64,000 nt of DNA from Certhia americana (taxonomy: Eukaryota > Chordata > Aves > Passeriformes > Certhiidae). The stretch spans positions 67,233,053-67,297,052 of the forward strand of contig CM031857.1 of NCBI GenBank assembly GCA_018697195.1, written 5' to 3'. A program made the translations under genes and the position numbers. Shown here in pieces: positions 50,861 to 62,988 of this stretch. The notes beneath the pieces were generated by a model. That model was given only the letters and a program-made list of their open reading frames with translations, had not been told where the DNA came from and did no database searches. Within the stretch, counting starts at the first letter, position 1. Every line of letters begins with the position of its first letter.

Positions 50861-51585
50861 CATAGTATCATAGAATGGTTTGGATTGGAATGGACCTTAA
50901 AGATCATCTAGTTTCAACCATTCTGCTATGGGCAGATGTTCAGCTAGACCAGGTTGCTCAGAACCCTATCTGGCCTGGTCTTCAACATCTCCAGGGATAG
51001 ATAATCCACTTCTCTGGGAAACCTGTTACAGTGTCTCACCACCCTCACAGAATTTTCTCTGAATAACTAATCTAAAGCTGCTCTGTTTCAGCTTAAGGCT
51101 ATTCCCTCTTGTTCCCTTGCTAAATATCCTTCTGAAAAGTCCCTCTCCAGCCTTCTTGTAAGCCCCCTCTAAGTACTTGAAGGGTACTCAAAGATCTCAC
51201 TGGAGCCATCTCTTCCCCAGCTTCAATTTTTTCCAGCCTGTCTTCCTAGGAGAGTGGTTCAGCACTTCTAATCATCTTCATGGCCTCCTCTGGACTCACT
51301 CCAGCAGGTCCATTTCCCTCCTGTGCTGTTGCCCCAGAGCTGATGCAGCCCTGCAGGTGGGGTCTCAGCAGAGCAGAGCAGAGGGGCAGAATCCCCTCCC
51401 TCCCCTGCTGCCCACACTGCTCTGGATGCAGCCCAGGACATGTTTGGTTTCTGGGCTGTGAGCACACATTGCTGAGCCATATTGAGCTTTTCATCCACAA
51501 ACATCTCCAAGTGTTTTTCTCCAGGCTTAGTCTCAATCCATTCTCTGCCCAGCCTGTACTTGTGCTTGAGATCTACTGCCAAGAT
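50861..51585 (-). mobile_element. CR1 LINE, 5'-truncated, about 725 bp
   Basis: CATAGTATCATAGAATGG at the left edge is the antisense CR1 octamer tail. Then follow TTAAAGATCATCTAGTTTCA, GACCAGGTTGCTCAGAACCC, CATCTCCAGGGATAGATAAT, TTCTTGTAAGCCCCCTCTAA, GCAGGTGGGGTCTCAGCAGA and GAGCTTTTCATCCACAAACA. The copy covers the whole 3' UTR and the last part of ORF2 and is the best preserved uninterrupted CR1 in the window. It ends near 51585, where similarity stops. Confidence 0.96.
51246..51582 (-). pseudogene. CR1 ORF2 (reverse transcriptase) C-terminal remnant
   Basis: Read on minus from 51582, the frame gives the CR1 ORF2 end motif YRLGREWIET, then FVDEKLNMAQQC, which matches the conserved segment just after the reverse transcriptase core. 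It then loses the frame. The continuation, REGILPLCSALLRPHL and MKMIRSAEPLS, is found in a different minus frame that ends at 51246, so at least one frameshift separates the two parts. The piece lacks the endonuclease and catalytic domains and cannot act. The plus-strand frames at 51177-51618 are antisense shadows. Confidence 0.85.
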
Positions 51586-54500
51586 TTGTATAAAGAAAAT
51601 GTGGAACGCAAAAAATAATCAAGGAAAGAAAATTTCATTTTCTGTTCCTGATCTTTTAGACTAAACTAAAACATTGAAAAAACAATGGCTCCAGGAAGTA
51701 GTGTTTCTCATTTCAACAAAAGGAAACAAAAGTATCTGGATCAAACAAATGGTGATGCACATCCAAAATCTTCTTGTGGGAAAAAAAGAATATACTGACC
51801 ATATCATACTAAGAACACCTTGCCTATCCCATTAAGATTTTAGCAATGTATTAATCCAAATCCTTAGTCCAGTTTTGATGCTATACATTCATTAAAAATT
51901 GCATTAAAAAACGCTCATAAATTATAATCTTATAGTTGCTGTGCAATACAAGATAATATTATTTACCTTTTTTCCCCATTAAATTATGCTTGTCCTTCCA
52001 ATGTCACTTTGGGTTGGGTTGAGAGTGCCAATCTTCTTCCTTCAGAAGTGATGAGTGCATTTTACCTCATGTCATCACTTCCCTGAAGCATTCATTGGGA
52101 AGCATATGATGCCCATGGCAGTCAGATCTCTTCTTCTTCAGGCTTGGTGGCCACCTGGGTTTATTTTTATACATTTTCTTAACAAGACCAGCTTTCAGCT
52201 AAAGACTGAAATTTTTCCAGTACCATCCCTTATCCCAGTATAACACAAAATGCTCCTATACTGGTCCATGGTGGCAAGGCCTAACAAGATTTGATAGACC
52301 TTTGCCACATGCAGTATTTCCAGTATGATTCTACATGTTGTTAGGCAAAAGCCACTTGACCACTAGACAAAATATGTTGATGCTTTTTGTATAAAATATT
52401 AGAATCTGTCGGTTTAGAAAGGATTTCTCATTACACAGGGACTTCAAAAATAATTGAGGAAACGATGGACTTGTTGCACTTCAAAGGTTTGGGCTATGGA
52501 ACATTAATTCATAACTTTTTAGAGGGCAATGACAAAATTTCATACAGGGTTATTGTCTCCCTTTATTTTAATACTATTACTTCTTGAATCAATTTTCCAC
52601 TTCTTCCACTGATTCTGATAATTCAGAGGTCTGCATCTATTTACAGGAGCTCTCACTGACATAAAGACAGATTTATCTGCAATGCTCCAATGGATAACTT
52701 TAATCATACAAGACAGTGGTATTTCAGAGATCTGTGATTAAACTCGCTAGCAAATTTTACACTGTAGATGTATTTTGTTATGAAATGCCAGTTTGTCAAA
52801 GTGAAATTTGTTTAAATAAAGACAGTCTTTTTGATAAAATGTTTTGGAAAAATGCTTTGACATTTAAATCCCCACCCACTCCCCTGCCCCCAAATTAGTA
52901 TTTTTTTCATTAGTCTATTTTTATTTTAAAAATACCTTCTTTTTTACAACTATACTGGATCATATTGAAAGAAACCACAAATTAATTATTTTACAAAGTA
53001 ATGCAAAAGAGCAGTGAAAATATTTTTTTAAAAAAAGTGTTGATTTATATTTAGTGAACATTTTTAGACTGCTGATTCATGAACATCTGCATTTTGAATA
53101 TTTAATTCCCATTGAGAATTGGAACTTACTGTGGTGAGAAAACATTTTTCTTCCAGTTCTATATTCATGGGTGTTCACCAGGAAATTGTAGTAAAACCCC
53201 AGATATATTGTCCAACCTGTAGCTGCTGACCTTTGTCCCAAAGTTTGCCAGATCAGGCGAGTTTGGGAAGGAGCTTTGACCTTTAACAGCCAGAAGCAGC
53301 AAGCTACACGAAATTGCTTCTAACAAAGTTTTGCTCCAATTTAAGGTGCAAAAAGAAAAAAATGCTCTTACTCATATCATTTAAACCAAGTAAAATTTAT
53401 TCTGCACCTTTGATGAGGTATCCCATCATTCATAGCTTCAAAATTAAAGTCTCCTACATCTCTTCAGTAATTAACATAAGAGCCAAATAATCTTTCCCCC
53501 TATCTGATAAAAGTCAAGTAGCTTTCTTTAAATGCCAGCAATCACCCTGCTTCCTGCTATCTCCTTCCTCACAACACATCCTGTTTCCACTAATGCATAA
53601 TGTCAGTCAACACCTCTGAATCTAGCAAAGCTACTTTGCATTTTTTCATTCCACTGGGAGTCCTCTGGTCTACCCTCATTCTCTTGGAAAATGAGATTTT
53701 AGTTGGTCAAAATAATTCAAGCAACCCTAGTTTGTCTTAGTAAGTGGTGAATTAATTTGTTGTACAGAAGCGTAGGCCCCATGGACATTATGCCTCTTTG
53801 GATAGCAGCTTGAAAAGGAGGAGATAGGTATCCAGAGATGATGTCTTTCTCATGGCTTGAATACATATATGAATACATATACACACATGCTCCTTTGGCT
53901 TCTCTCAAAATAATGAATTTGCACCTTGATCCGTGCTTGCCTTTTTCCATGCACTCACAAAGCATTCTGTGGGTAAGGCACACAAAATATGTTCCAGTGT
54001 CTGATATTTCAGAATGATACATGAATTCTGTCTCCTCCCCTCCCTTTTAATTCTCGAGACAGAAGCCATCTGTCTTGTGGCTGTGTGCAAGACCTATGCA
54101 AAAACAGGTCGTACTGCATTCCAAGCAAATGAGTGTACTCTCTAACACTTAAAAAGTAATTATTGTCATTATTTGTGACCATCATCTTCAGTGTGAGGAA
54201 AGAAGCCTTTTGTCCTTCAGGCACAAATGGACCGTGGTCTCAAGCAACAAACACTGAATATGACATTCTCTAGTACAGCTCACAAGCAAAATAAATGCAA
54301 GCGTCTGAGTGTGCTGATGCACACTGATGACTTAGGGCTGTCTTCTATTGCATGTGCTAACTTTTCCAATAAAGTTTTATTCAAGACATATGCATCCTAT
54401 AAAATACTGCACCATGCAGAAATACCTTGAACTGGTATTTCTGAAAAGAGTAACTCTGGAATTTGAATTAGGGGTGAGTGGCTAACCCTGGGCTAGTTTT

Positions 54501-57500
54501 CATCTCCTGTTTCTGTAACTGGGGCAGGTGCCGCTGCACCAACAGTGCTGTGCAGAGAGGCAGCACAGTGCTAAATGGCACAATGTTGACAGCAGACCAA
54601 ATGCAAGCAGAACACAGCATTGTTCACAACCTGCTCAGATGGAGATGGAGAGCAGCTATTAAACCATAAGGAGCACATCATTCAAAAACCTCTGAAAAAG
54701 GAAAAGCTGAAGAATCACCAAAAATTTGGTTTAATCAGCTTCACCAAAACTACATTCAGCCTCCAAGGTACATGTATGCTGTAGCACATGTTTCATTTGT
54801 TTTGTAAGGAGAACTGCGTTTCTTTAAAATGTAAACTTTCTATAATTTTTTATAATTACTAATATTCTGTCCCACAGAATAATTGTGCGACTATTAAAGC
54901 ACCTTCAAAAGTGCAGTTTTGCAAAAATGCTTTTCACTGAAGTACACTGAAACCTATTCATTTTAAAAATCTAAAATGTGATCTAATTTGTGGCTAATAT
55001 GTACCTAATATATTTTACAAATTTGTAGCCAAATGTCCTCAATATACAGAAAATACAGGGGTTTAGGTTACATAAAGAGAAAAGTATACACAGAAGGTAC
55101 TCTAAATCAAAGGCCATGCTAGAATACCAATTTTTTTGCACAGTGAATATACACAACGCTTAAATTTCACTTAAACTCCTGGTGATAAGACAGTAAGGCA
55201 GACAGCTTTTGAAGAGCTGAAAAAATGGCTCTTAGAGGGGAACAGGATCAAGACAGTGAATGGCAGATAATACCTCAGGAGGAACTTAAACAGTCTGAAC
55301 ATGACTTGCAGAGAATTTCTAAAAAGCATTAAAGTAGTAACATTTTGATCACAAATGTCCAGAGTTTCCAGAGGCTTTGCAAACATTAAAACAAATATTT
55401 CCAAATGCACACAAAGATAATTTCACACTACTGGGAATCAAAGAGCATGTGGTGAGAGGAAAAATCTGATGGTTTTATGAACTGTACATCTCTAGCATCA
55501 ACCCTAACATGTTAGTCTTTGTCTACAAAAACAGGAGGAAAGAGCTAAGCCATTTTTCTTCATTTCAGCATTGTTATAGATTGAACGAATAAGCAATTCA
55601 CGGAGTTCTGCGTAAAAAAAATATTCCATTGTCAGTTCCAAGGATATCTGGAACTGATTGATCACAACTAGCATTTTCTTGACACATTTAATATTGAACA
55701 GCATATACCTAAAAAATGTTTTTGATAAAACTGAGTTTCAAATTTAAAAGAAATTAATAACTTCTTTGATTAAATGCTAAGGAATATAATTTTGTTTTCA
55801 CAAATAGTTTAGAAATATAAACTCCTGGCCACTGAAGCACTTACTTGAAGCAGATTTTTGGCTTAGCTTTCATCAGTTCTGTGGAATTTTCCATTATACA
55901 ACTTGCTGAAAGATGCATGATATGATCTGAATGACTGGTGATTGATGTGTCCCAGGGAGCACAATTTTAACTGTTCCATATGAAATAGATGTCTATCTAC
56001 CAGGGACAGACATAGTCCAGCAATTTCCCAACCAGCCAAAAGTCTGAGCTAGTATTAGAAAGGTGAATTCTTAACTTACTGAACTTTTTTTTTTCTTTTA
56101 ATACAAGATTCCAAATGGTAATAAAAGCCCTCACAAAGATTCTTACTAAAGTTTCGTGTAATCATTCCTTGACACTTCTGCTTCTGCTACATGTAGTAGA
56201 AAAAAGGGACCGCTGAAAAAAATTAATATTATTTCTCTTTCTAAAACTAATTAAAAAAATAAAGAAGAAAACCTACAAGTTAGGTTTTAGGGAAGACTTA
56301 TCAAATACTGAAAACCTGAGAGTTTGGCACTGGCCACCTAAACTAAACGAAGGACTCTGCTCTTCAGTAAGTACCTAGCAAGTTCATACAATGAGCTAAA
56401 TACACCAATTTTTTCTTCTTCTAGTTTCTGTCTTTGGCGAACAATTTTCCTGATCAGTCATGTTTGTATTGCATTTTATTGCATTTTCCATCCCAAGAAA
56501 TGCCAACATACATCATAAAACAAGACCATATGCTACCAAAATAACATATGAATCTGTTTTGGAAACAAACATTGCTCTTCTGGAGTGAAAGACTGAGATC
56601 CAATTCACATTACAGTTTTCCAGGTGTAAGTTTATAAGCTCAAACATGGAAGAGATATGCCCAGTAATCAGTTGACTCATGCCTGCGGGTGCCCAGTCTG
56701 TGGAAGTCCTATGTCAAAGCTCCATGGCTTAGCCTCCATCCTTGGGGAGGGTGGTATCAATCTGCCAGCAGGAAATAGTTCCTTCTGTCTGCTTACAGCA
56801 ATTCTCCATGGTGGGTTTGGCAAGGACTGTGTGTGTAATGGAGCTCAGCCCTAAGCATGGAAACTTCCTGTCCTGAAGTAATCCACGTGATAAATTGTGA
56901 GCTAGTGACATTTTGAGTGGCACAAGGAGAGGATCAGAGGAAAAGCTGGAATTCAGTGTCTTCCTTCAGAGCATATTGTCTATTTGCATTACAAAATAGA
57001 CTTCTTACAAATACATTCTTCTGACCATTATAAAGAAGAAAGCAGATTGACAGGTATAGAGTATCACAATGTCATTATTAAACTTGAAACTGACAGAGTT
57101 ATTAGACATAAAATGCAAATTTTTACCTGAGAGGAAAAGCTATGATAAAATCTTTGTCACTGACTCCTTTTCAAATTGAGACTGCCTACATGTTTATCTA
57201 GAAGATGTGGTCCAGTTCCAGTAGGAATTAATTCAAAATTTTATAGACTGGTTACAAAGGTCAGACTCTGTAATTGCAAATCTTCTATTACAATCACTTA
57301 ATCTACTAATTCAGTTTTATGCTATGCATTTCATATAATGCATAATCCAAAGAACAGAGTCACAATGCATGATTTTAGATTCCTTTAAAGACTAGAAAAA
57401 AAGTGAAGGGTCAGAAAGACAGTAGAAAACATAAGTTGAAAAAACAATTTTAAATATCACTAAATTATTAAGTCAATAAACAATACTGTTTCTATTTTTC

Positions 57501-57670
57501 AATCAGCAGACAGCTGAGTTATGTGAAGCCAAGGTTTCTTCTTCAGGTGAGCACCCTAAGCGCTATGCTACCCTGTTGTTTTCACTCCTGGACTTTGCAT
57601 TTGAGGTTTCAAAATAATCCTGTTTTAATGGGAAAAGAGGAATTTGACCCATCTTCTTCAGCTCTTAAGA
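51586..57670. other. AT-rich non-coding sequence, nothing firm recognised
   Basis: No transposon was recognised. Frames up to about 100 codons occur on minus at 53717-54224 without any known domain. At 55607-55504 (minus) a good acceptor (TATTTTTTTACGCAG) precedes 34 open codons, but nothing else supports an exon. Confidence 0.5.
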
Positions 57671-57840
57671 CTATTTGACAGGACTGAGTGTCACTGCTTC
57701 CTCCTCACAAGCAGAGGAGGAGATCAAATTATTCAAGAAATGGTCCTTGACTTCTTCTTTCACCCATTTTTTGAATGACAGCTCCCTTGGCCTCTGTTTT
57801 TTATAAAGGACACTGATGATGGTCAGGTCTGTTCTGACTC
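57671..57840 (-). other. Candidate terminal coding exon, product unknown
   Basis: On the minus strand, CTCTCTCATTGATTCTAACAG forms a convincing acceptor directly before 57840. The following frame of 55 codons ends in TAG at 57671-57673. The peptide is charged and polar: RTDLTIISVLYKKQ, then RELSFKKWVKEEVK, and it ends AVTLSPVK. Its composition is unlike the chance frames around it. An ATTAAA lies about 45 bp beyond the stop on the same strand (plus coordinates near 57623) and could serve for polyadenylation. I do not recognise the family and found no linked upstream exon, so this stays a candidate. Confidence 0.25.
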
Positions 57841-58027
57841 CTGTTAGAATCAATGAGAGAGCAGCAAACATTTTAAAAGATGGCATATTAATTAAACCAG
57901 GTACATGCTCAGGCCATTGCAAACAAAGAGAATTAGAGAATATTAATAAAATAAATAAATAATCATTAATTTTATTAATGGAATGGATCTGCAATCATGC
58001 AAATGCCTGAAATATGTTCTCTACATC
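57841..58027. other. Short AT-rich stretch
   Basis: Sequence between the minus-strand exon candidate and an ERVL-like LTR. It holds several AAATAAAT-type units near 57945-57960 and nothing else of note. Confidence 0.5.
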
Positions 58028-58032
58028 CACAC

Positions 58033-58545
58033 TGCATTGAGTCTGGCTGGAGTTAATTTTCTTCACAGCTGTTTGGTTTTTGACTGGTGACCAAGAAAGT
58101 GCTGATAGCACATCTGTGTTTTAGCTATTTAGTGTCAAGGCCATCCCTGTTTCTCACTGTGCTGCTCCAGAGCAGAGACTGAGGTGGGCAAGAGATTGAC
58201 AGTCAGAGTCAGGGAGATTTGGTCAGTCAGGAGAGCTGACCCCAACTGACCAAAGGGATGCTCCCTATAGCCTGTACGTGCTCAGCAATAAAACAGAGAG
58301 AGGGAATAACCATTGCTTGGGGACTGTCAGGGCGTTGCTTTGATGTTGGTTATGGGTGGGTTTTAGCATGACTTCCCTTTTCTTCTTCCCCCCAACCCCT
58401 CCCCTTTGCTTACTAGAGTGTTCATCTCAACCCAAGAGTTTTTTCTCACTTTTTTCCTTACAGTTCTCTCCCTCAGCCTGCTTGGGAAGGAGTAAGAGAG
58501 TGACTGAAAGGGGTCTGAGTTGATAGCTGAGGTCAGCCCACCACA
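58033..58545 (+). mobile_element. Solo ERVL-like LTR
   Basis: Family blocks of a common avian ERVL-type LTR appear in order: GGCTGGAGTTAATTTTCTTC, CAAGGCCATCCCTGTTTCTC, CTGACCCCAACTGACCAAAG, GTGCTCAGCAATAAAACAG, CATCTCAACCCAAGAGTTTT and CTTGGGAAGGAGTAAGAGAG. The ends taken here are TGCATTGAG and CAGCCCACCACA, flanked by CACAC (58028-58032) and GACAC (58546-58550), a 5-bp duplication with one mismatch, as expected for an old ERVL insertion. It is related to the LTR at 22740-23296 but well diverged from it. No internal sequence remains. Confidence 0.8.
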
Positions 58546-59777
58546 GACACAGCATTCAAACTTGTGTCATTAATGACACTTCTGCACCTAAGTTGTCATG
58601 GAAGCAGTCAAAGTTTGGCAAACATTTTCAAAACTGTATTTCTCAATTGTAAAATCCTATAACATGAAGAATGCACTCATATTAGTAACATATATATGCT
58701 AAATTTATACTGATGTACCGTTCACATTAGCAGATGGGAGAAAAACTAGCCTGAGTTTTTGGAAACAAAATTCAAAATTCAATAGAATTTGGTCATCTTT
58801 ACACGGAGGTTCTTAAAGGACAGAAAAAGTGCTATTTATTCTAAAGACTCATGCAGATTACAGACTCACAGAACATTGTTAAATTAAATAAATGTGCACA
58901 AGATATCTGCCCAATGACCAATATATTTTTCAAAACAATTTTTAGATAGTAGTTATTTTTATTTGCCCGAATATTTTTAATATATAGAATTAATGACAGT
59001 ACTATGGAAACACAAGTGTTTGTGCTTAAAGTATATCAAATTACAGCATCCATAGCCAAGATTTGGCATGAACTATAAAAAAGTTATGCATAAATGTTCC
59101 AGTTTGAAGAGAATATGTTCAGAATGACAAAATTTACTACCAATAAGAGTTAAAAATGTGAAAACAAAGTATGGGTCCAGTTTCAATACTTTCTACTTGC
59201 ATGAATGTCTGGGCAAGAGATACTGAACATAGTTTTTTAACAAGAAATTTAATCTTTATATGAAATATGCATGTGAGAGGATACATGTAGGGGTTTTAAC
59301 ATTATTTATTTCACTATTCTGAATTATGAATTTCATGTTTTCAAAGATTTCTGCCTAACTCAACCGAACCTTATTAATTTTTTCTACTTTTTGAAGTGTC
59401 ACTATATTCTGTGGCAATATAGGAGTGAGTCAGTAAAATAAAGTCTTGGAATGAGCAGAATTCACTAATTTATATTTTTGAAAATAACTTCATAATAAAG
59501 TTACAAGTTTCATCTCTTTTATACCCATTAAAGTACATTTTGTAATAAACCCCACAGATTTAGAATCCATAATTCAGTCAAATAACATAATTGCTTGTAC
59601 TTGGGTGAGGATGAAAGCTTACTTTAGATGTGTTCATAGTAATTTTAGGGTAATCTGAGCAAGGAACAGCCTAGTCTTTTTCAGTGTGATTATTGCCCAT
59701 GTTGAACAAATAATATTTTAATTTTGGAAACATCTGGAAACATCTCAATTTTGCTAGTACTTGTTTTCTTCATTGTA

Positions 59778-59811
59778 GTCTCTTTTTTTCCTTTTTTCCT
59801 TTTTTTTTCCT
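59778..59811. repeat. Polypyrimidine tract
   Basis: CT-rich run dominated by T with interspersed CC, low complexity. Confidence 0.85.
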
Positions 59812-60647
59812 CAATGAGTAGAAACATATGCCCAAGTACAACATTGCAGAGAACGTTTTCACATTGCAGCTCTCATTAACCAATTCTCCTTTCACAAACA
59901 CCACTATGTATGAATGAAGGAATAAAAAAGCAAAGCTTTCCCTTTCTCTGGAAAACACACAGGTGTCTCAAGGAGAAGAGGAAAGCACCTAAGGATCTCA
60001 GAAATTCACCACATCAAAACCAAGACTTGTACTGGCTTAGCTTCTTCTAAATGTCGAGAGAAATAAAAAAGGAAAAGAAAAATCTAATAATTTCCAAAAC
60101 ACCAATGGGTACAAATTCAACATCCACCCCTCTATCTCTGAGTACTTTCTCTGGAAACAAAAGAAACCCATAGCACAACAAGAATACCATCAAAACCTGT
60201 TTCTACCATAGTCATTCAATTTTCTCCAAATTCTCTTTTCCTCCAGAATGAAAGAATTTCCTTTAAGGGAAATTTGCTAACTATTTTAATTTTTCATGAG
60301 TTATAATCAAAATATATCTGTATCCTTATAGTCTTTGCATGACAACTACAATTTATTGTGTAGTTGCTTCTAAAATCCCTGAAATCTACTTCAAACTAGA
60401 TAGAAAAGAAGTGTAACCAAAACAGTACACCTATCTACTGCATAATATACAGCTGCTCAAAGTGAGCATTTTCATATTTCAAATCCCATAAATTTATGAA
60501 TACCCACCAATAATGCTGTGTGGCTTCTAATAAACTGGGTTTATGCAGTAAATTACAGTGTTTTCTAGGTATAAGCTATACCAGCATAGGATGTCTTATT
60601 ATAATTATTAACTAGGGTTGGTTTTCAGTTTTGGTTTTGAGTGTATT

Positions 60648-60663
60648 GGGGGAGGGGGGGGGG
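60648..60663. repeat. G-run, 15 G with one A
   Basis: GGGGG, A, then ten G. Such a run could form a G-quadruplex on the plus strand, but it may be an ordinary unstable homopolymer. Confidence 0.85.
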
Positions 60664-60908
60664 TGTGCAGTGGTTTGTTTTGGAGTGAGACTTTTAGACC
60701 TTGTGAAATAAGTCTGGAATTTTCATTGGGTCCCAAGACTCAGGTGCTTGGTGCTCTGCTTTGGAAGCTCAGCTGTCAGGGAGGTTCCTACAGCCAAAAG
60801 CAATGAGGGGCTGTGGGAACCTGAGTTACCCCTGAAATCTGCCAGAGTAATTTGTGTGAAAACCATCTGATGACAGTCCTTGGTCTGTTTTCATTTTGCT
60901 CCTACCAG

Positions 60909-61018
60909 TGGGAATCAGAGGAAACCCTTTGAGTCTGACAAGCCTTTCAAAAGAAACTCTGGGCCTCTACAAAGAGATCAGGATGTGGAAGATCTAGGCT
61001 TTGAAAAAAAATGCAGAA
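60909..61018 (+). other. Candidate internal coding exon, product unknown
   Basis: TTTTCATTTTGCTCCTACCAG at 60888-60908 is a strong acceptor, and the 110-bp segment ends at GCAGAA before GTAAGG, a plausible donor. One frame is open across the whole segment (phase: one base, 36 codons, one base). It gives a very hydrophilic peptide with motifs GNQRKPFESDK, FKRNSGPLQRDQ and DVEDLGFEKKCR. The peptide does not match a family I know. It cannot be joined in frame to the candidate at 62944-62988. An exon of a gene extending beyond the window, or chance, are both possible. Confidence 0.25.
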
Positions 61019-61961
61019 GTAAGGCTTGCCTCTCTTAATGAAGTGCCATCTATTCAGGTGTACCTCTGACTCCTTGTCAGCAGTGCATGTCCATTTGGGC
61101 TGCAACATTTCACCTTATGCATTATAATTGCTATCCTGGCATATGGCAGCAAAGTATCACAATTTCTACTCTACTCCTGGATCCCCTGAACAGCCAGTTA
61201 TACAGCAGTTTCCCCCAGGTAATTTTAAAATTGATATCCAGTGTTGACTCTTTGCACTAAGGGCACACAATCCAGGCTTTTGACACTGAACTTTCATTTT
61301 TTTATTATCTCTGGGTATATTTTGTACTTTTCTAAAATGCACTAACCCATATACATCAAGAGGGAGGCATAGAAGATTAATTTCTTGTATTGATTGTTCT
61401 GGAAAAAAAAAAAACAGTTTTACTTGTCTGGCTTTCTAACCTTGCTGGAACTCGCCAGTTCTTTATATATCAGGAGAGAGTAATTGCAATACTTCCTGTA
61501 CATTTTTTTTTCTTTTTGAGAAATGCTATGTATTTCTTCTTTACATAAATGATACTTTTTAGATTGGATTTATGCAGAGATTTTCAGTGTTTTAAATAAT
61601 TTATGTTGTTTGGTCCCAAATCTCTGTTTATCTCTACTATATTTCATTCATGTTTTAAACAGGATTACACTAAAATGATGCTCAGCAGAGAAACACAGGG
61701 CAAATTGAGTGACTTACAGTGTTCTCAAGTGAAAGAAGAACCTTGAAGTTTATCACATCTGACACTCTATTATATAGAGGCAACATCTGCAGGCAAGAAT
61801 CCATGGCATTAGGAAAGAAATTATCCAGAATGAGCTGTTTCACCAAAAATTGGAAATGAAAGATAAAAGCCCAAGAAAAGTTTTCTTGCAGTTGTGTTCA
61901 CTTTTATCTTAGTCGATTATAGTATGCAAAAGAAACAAACTCTCTTACTCTGAAAGTCCTA
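61019..61961. other. AT-rich non-coding sequence, nothing recognised
   Basis: Only short frames and small homopolymers (A12 near 61404) were seen. Confidence 0.6.
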
Positions 61962-62068
61962 AGCCTATCAGTGTTTAAGAGGCATATGGGCAATGCCCTT
62001 AGCAACATGCTTTGATTTTTGATCAGCCCTGAAGTGGTCAGGGAGTTGGATTTGATGATTATTACACT
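61962..62068 (+). mobile_element. CR1 LINE 3' fragment, plus orientation, diverged
   Basis: CAGTGTTTAAGAGGCATATG, then GGTCAGGGAGTTGGATTTG and ATGATTATTACACTT follow the last 100 bp of a CR1 3' UTR (family pattern: 'gtgtttaag...ttggacttgatgatctt'). The terminal octamers are lost. Clearly an old copy. Confidence 0.65.
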
Positions 62069-62218
62069 TATGGAAAAAAAATTTAAATATTCATCTAAGC
62101 AGAAGGCAAATAATTTTTGTCATTTCAAATTTGCTAGTAAAATGAGCTTTGAGCAAAGGTGAGAGGATAGATTTCTGTATGCATTACATGTGATTCTTTC
62201 AGTCTGTGGTGCTGAGGC

Positions 62219-62256
62219 TTTTTAGTTTTTTCTTTTTTCCTTTTTTTTCTTTTCCC
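62219..62256. repeat. T-rich polypyrimidine tract
   Basis: Runs of T with interspersed C, low complexity, similar to the tract at 59778-59811. Confidence 0.8.
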
Positions 62257-62943
62257 AAGAACATGACAGGATAAGGTCTTTTGTAAAAATTAGCCTACTC
62301 CAGCCAGTTTTTATCATCTGAACCTATAATTAATGTTCTTCAAACACTGTCCCTTATCTACTGTCTTAAAAGAACCTTGTCTGTGAGAAAGCCAGAGACA
62401 GTTTAATTTAAATTGTCAACGATGAAAAGGAAAAATACCTTATTCTTCTTTTTACACAGGTGATGAGGAACTTCAGCCTTTAAACAGAAGATGTCAATGT
62501 CCTGTGCCAGTGTGATGCTAAATAAAGTGGATGAAGATTGATTCATTAGAAATGTTCTGCCCTTTGTCAGATAAGAAAAGCTGAAGGTCTTGTTTGCTAA
62601 TTTTTTTTTTAATAACTGTCTAGAGATGATAACAGATGTCAGCAAGTGAAGAAATATTTGAATTAAAAAACAAATCCTTGGCATTCATTTAACTTATCCG
62701 ATATGACATAATAAATAAAATAAGGAGAGTCCTTGTGCAGTTTGGAAAACCTGGTGGTACTGAATGACTGAGAGTGGATTTCACCCTTCATAATCTGTGT
62801 CACGTCAGTTGGACAGAGTGCCTCAGCCCAGCCTGCCCAGGGACTCAAGGGCTGCTGGCACCTCCAGGGAACAAGTTAGCCATCCTGGCTGAAGTGCCAA
62901 TGTCTATTGACTGATTTGTTCAAGTGCTTCTTTTACTACACAG

Positions 62944-62988
62944 GCGCCTGATATTTTAGACATCCTTATGCAGAAGCTAGTCTGGAAG
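62944..62988 (+). other. Candidate 45-bp exon, product unknown
   Basis: GTGCTTCTTTTACTACACAG is a strong acceptor, and CTGGAAG before GTAGGA is a fair donor. The segment is exactly 15 codons long and is open only in phase 0, reading APDILDILMQKLVWK. The other two frames contain stops. A short symmetric exon could be an alternative cassette exon, but an isolated 45-mer with splice-like edges is also expected by chance somewhere in 64 kb. Confidence 0.15.

Larger units (their letters stand above)
58551..60908. other. AT-rich non-coding sequence, nothing recognised
   Basis: Contains a polypyrimidine tract at 59778-59811 and a G-run at 60648-60663. No recognisable reading frame or transposon. 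Confidence 0.55.

Noticed and set aside
51177..51618. Plus-strand frames of 94 and 112 codons
   Set aside because: Antisense shadows of the CR1 copy at 50861-51585.
55504..55607. 34-codon minus-strand frame after TTTTTTTACGCAG
   Set aside because: Too short to judge, with no partner exon or polyadenylation context that stands out.
60648..60663. G-run considered as a regulatory G-quadruplex
   Set aside because: A single unstable G homopolymer without promoter context does not support a functional claim.
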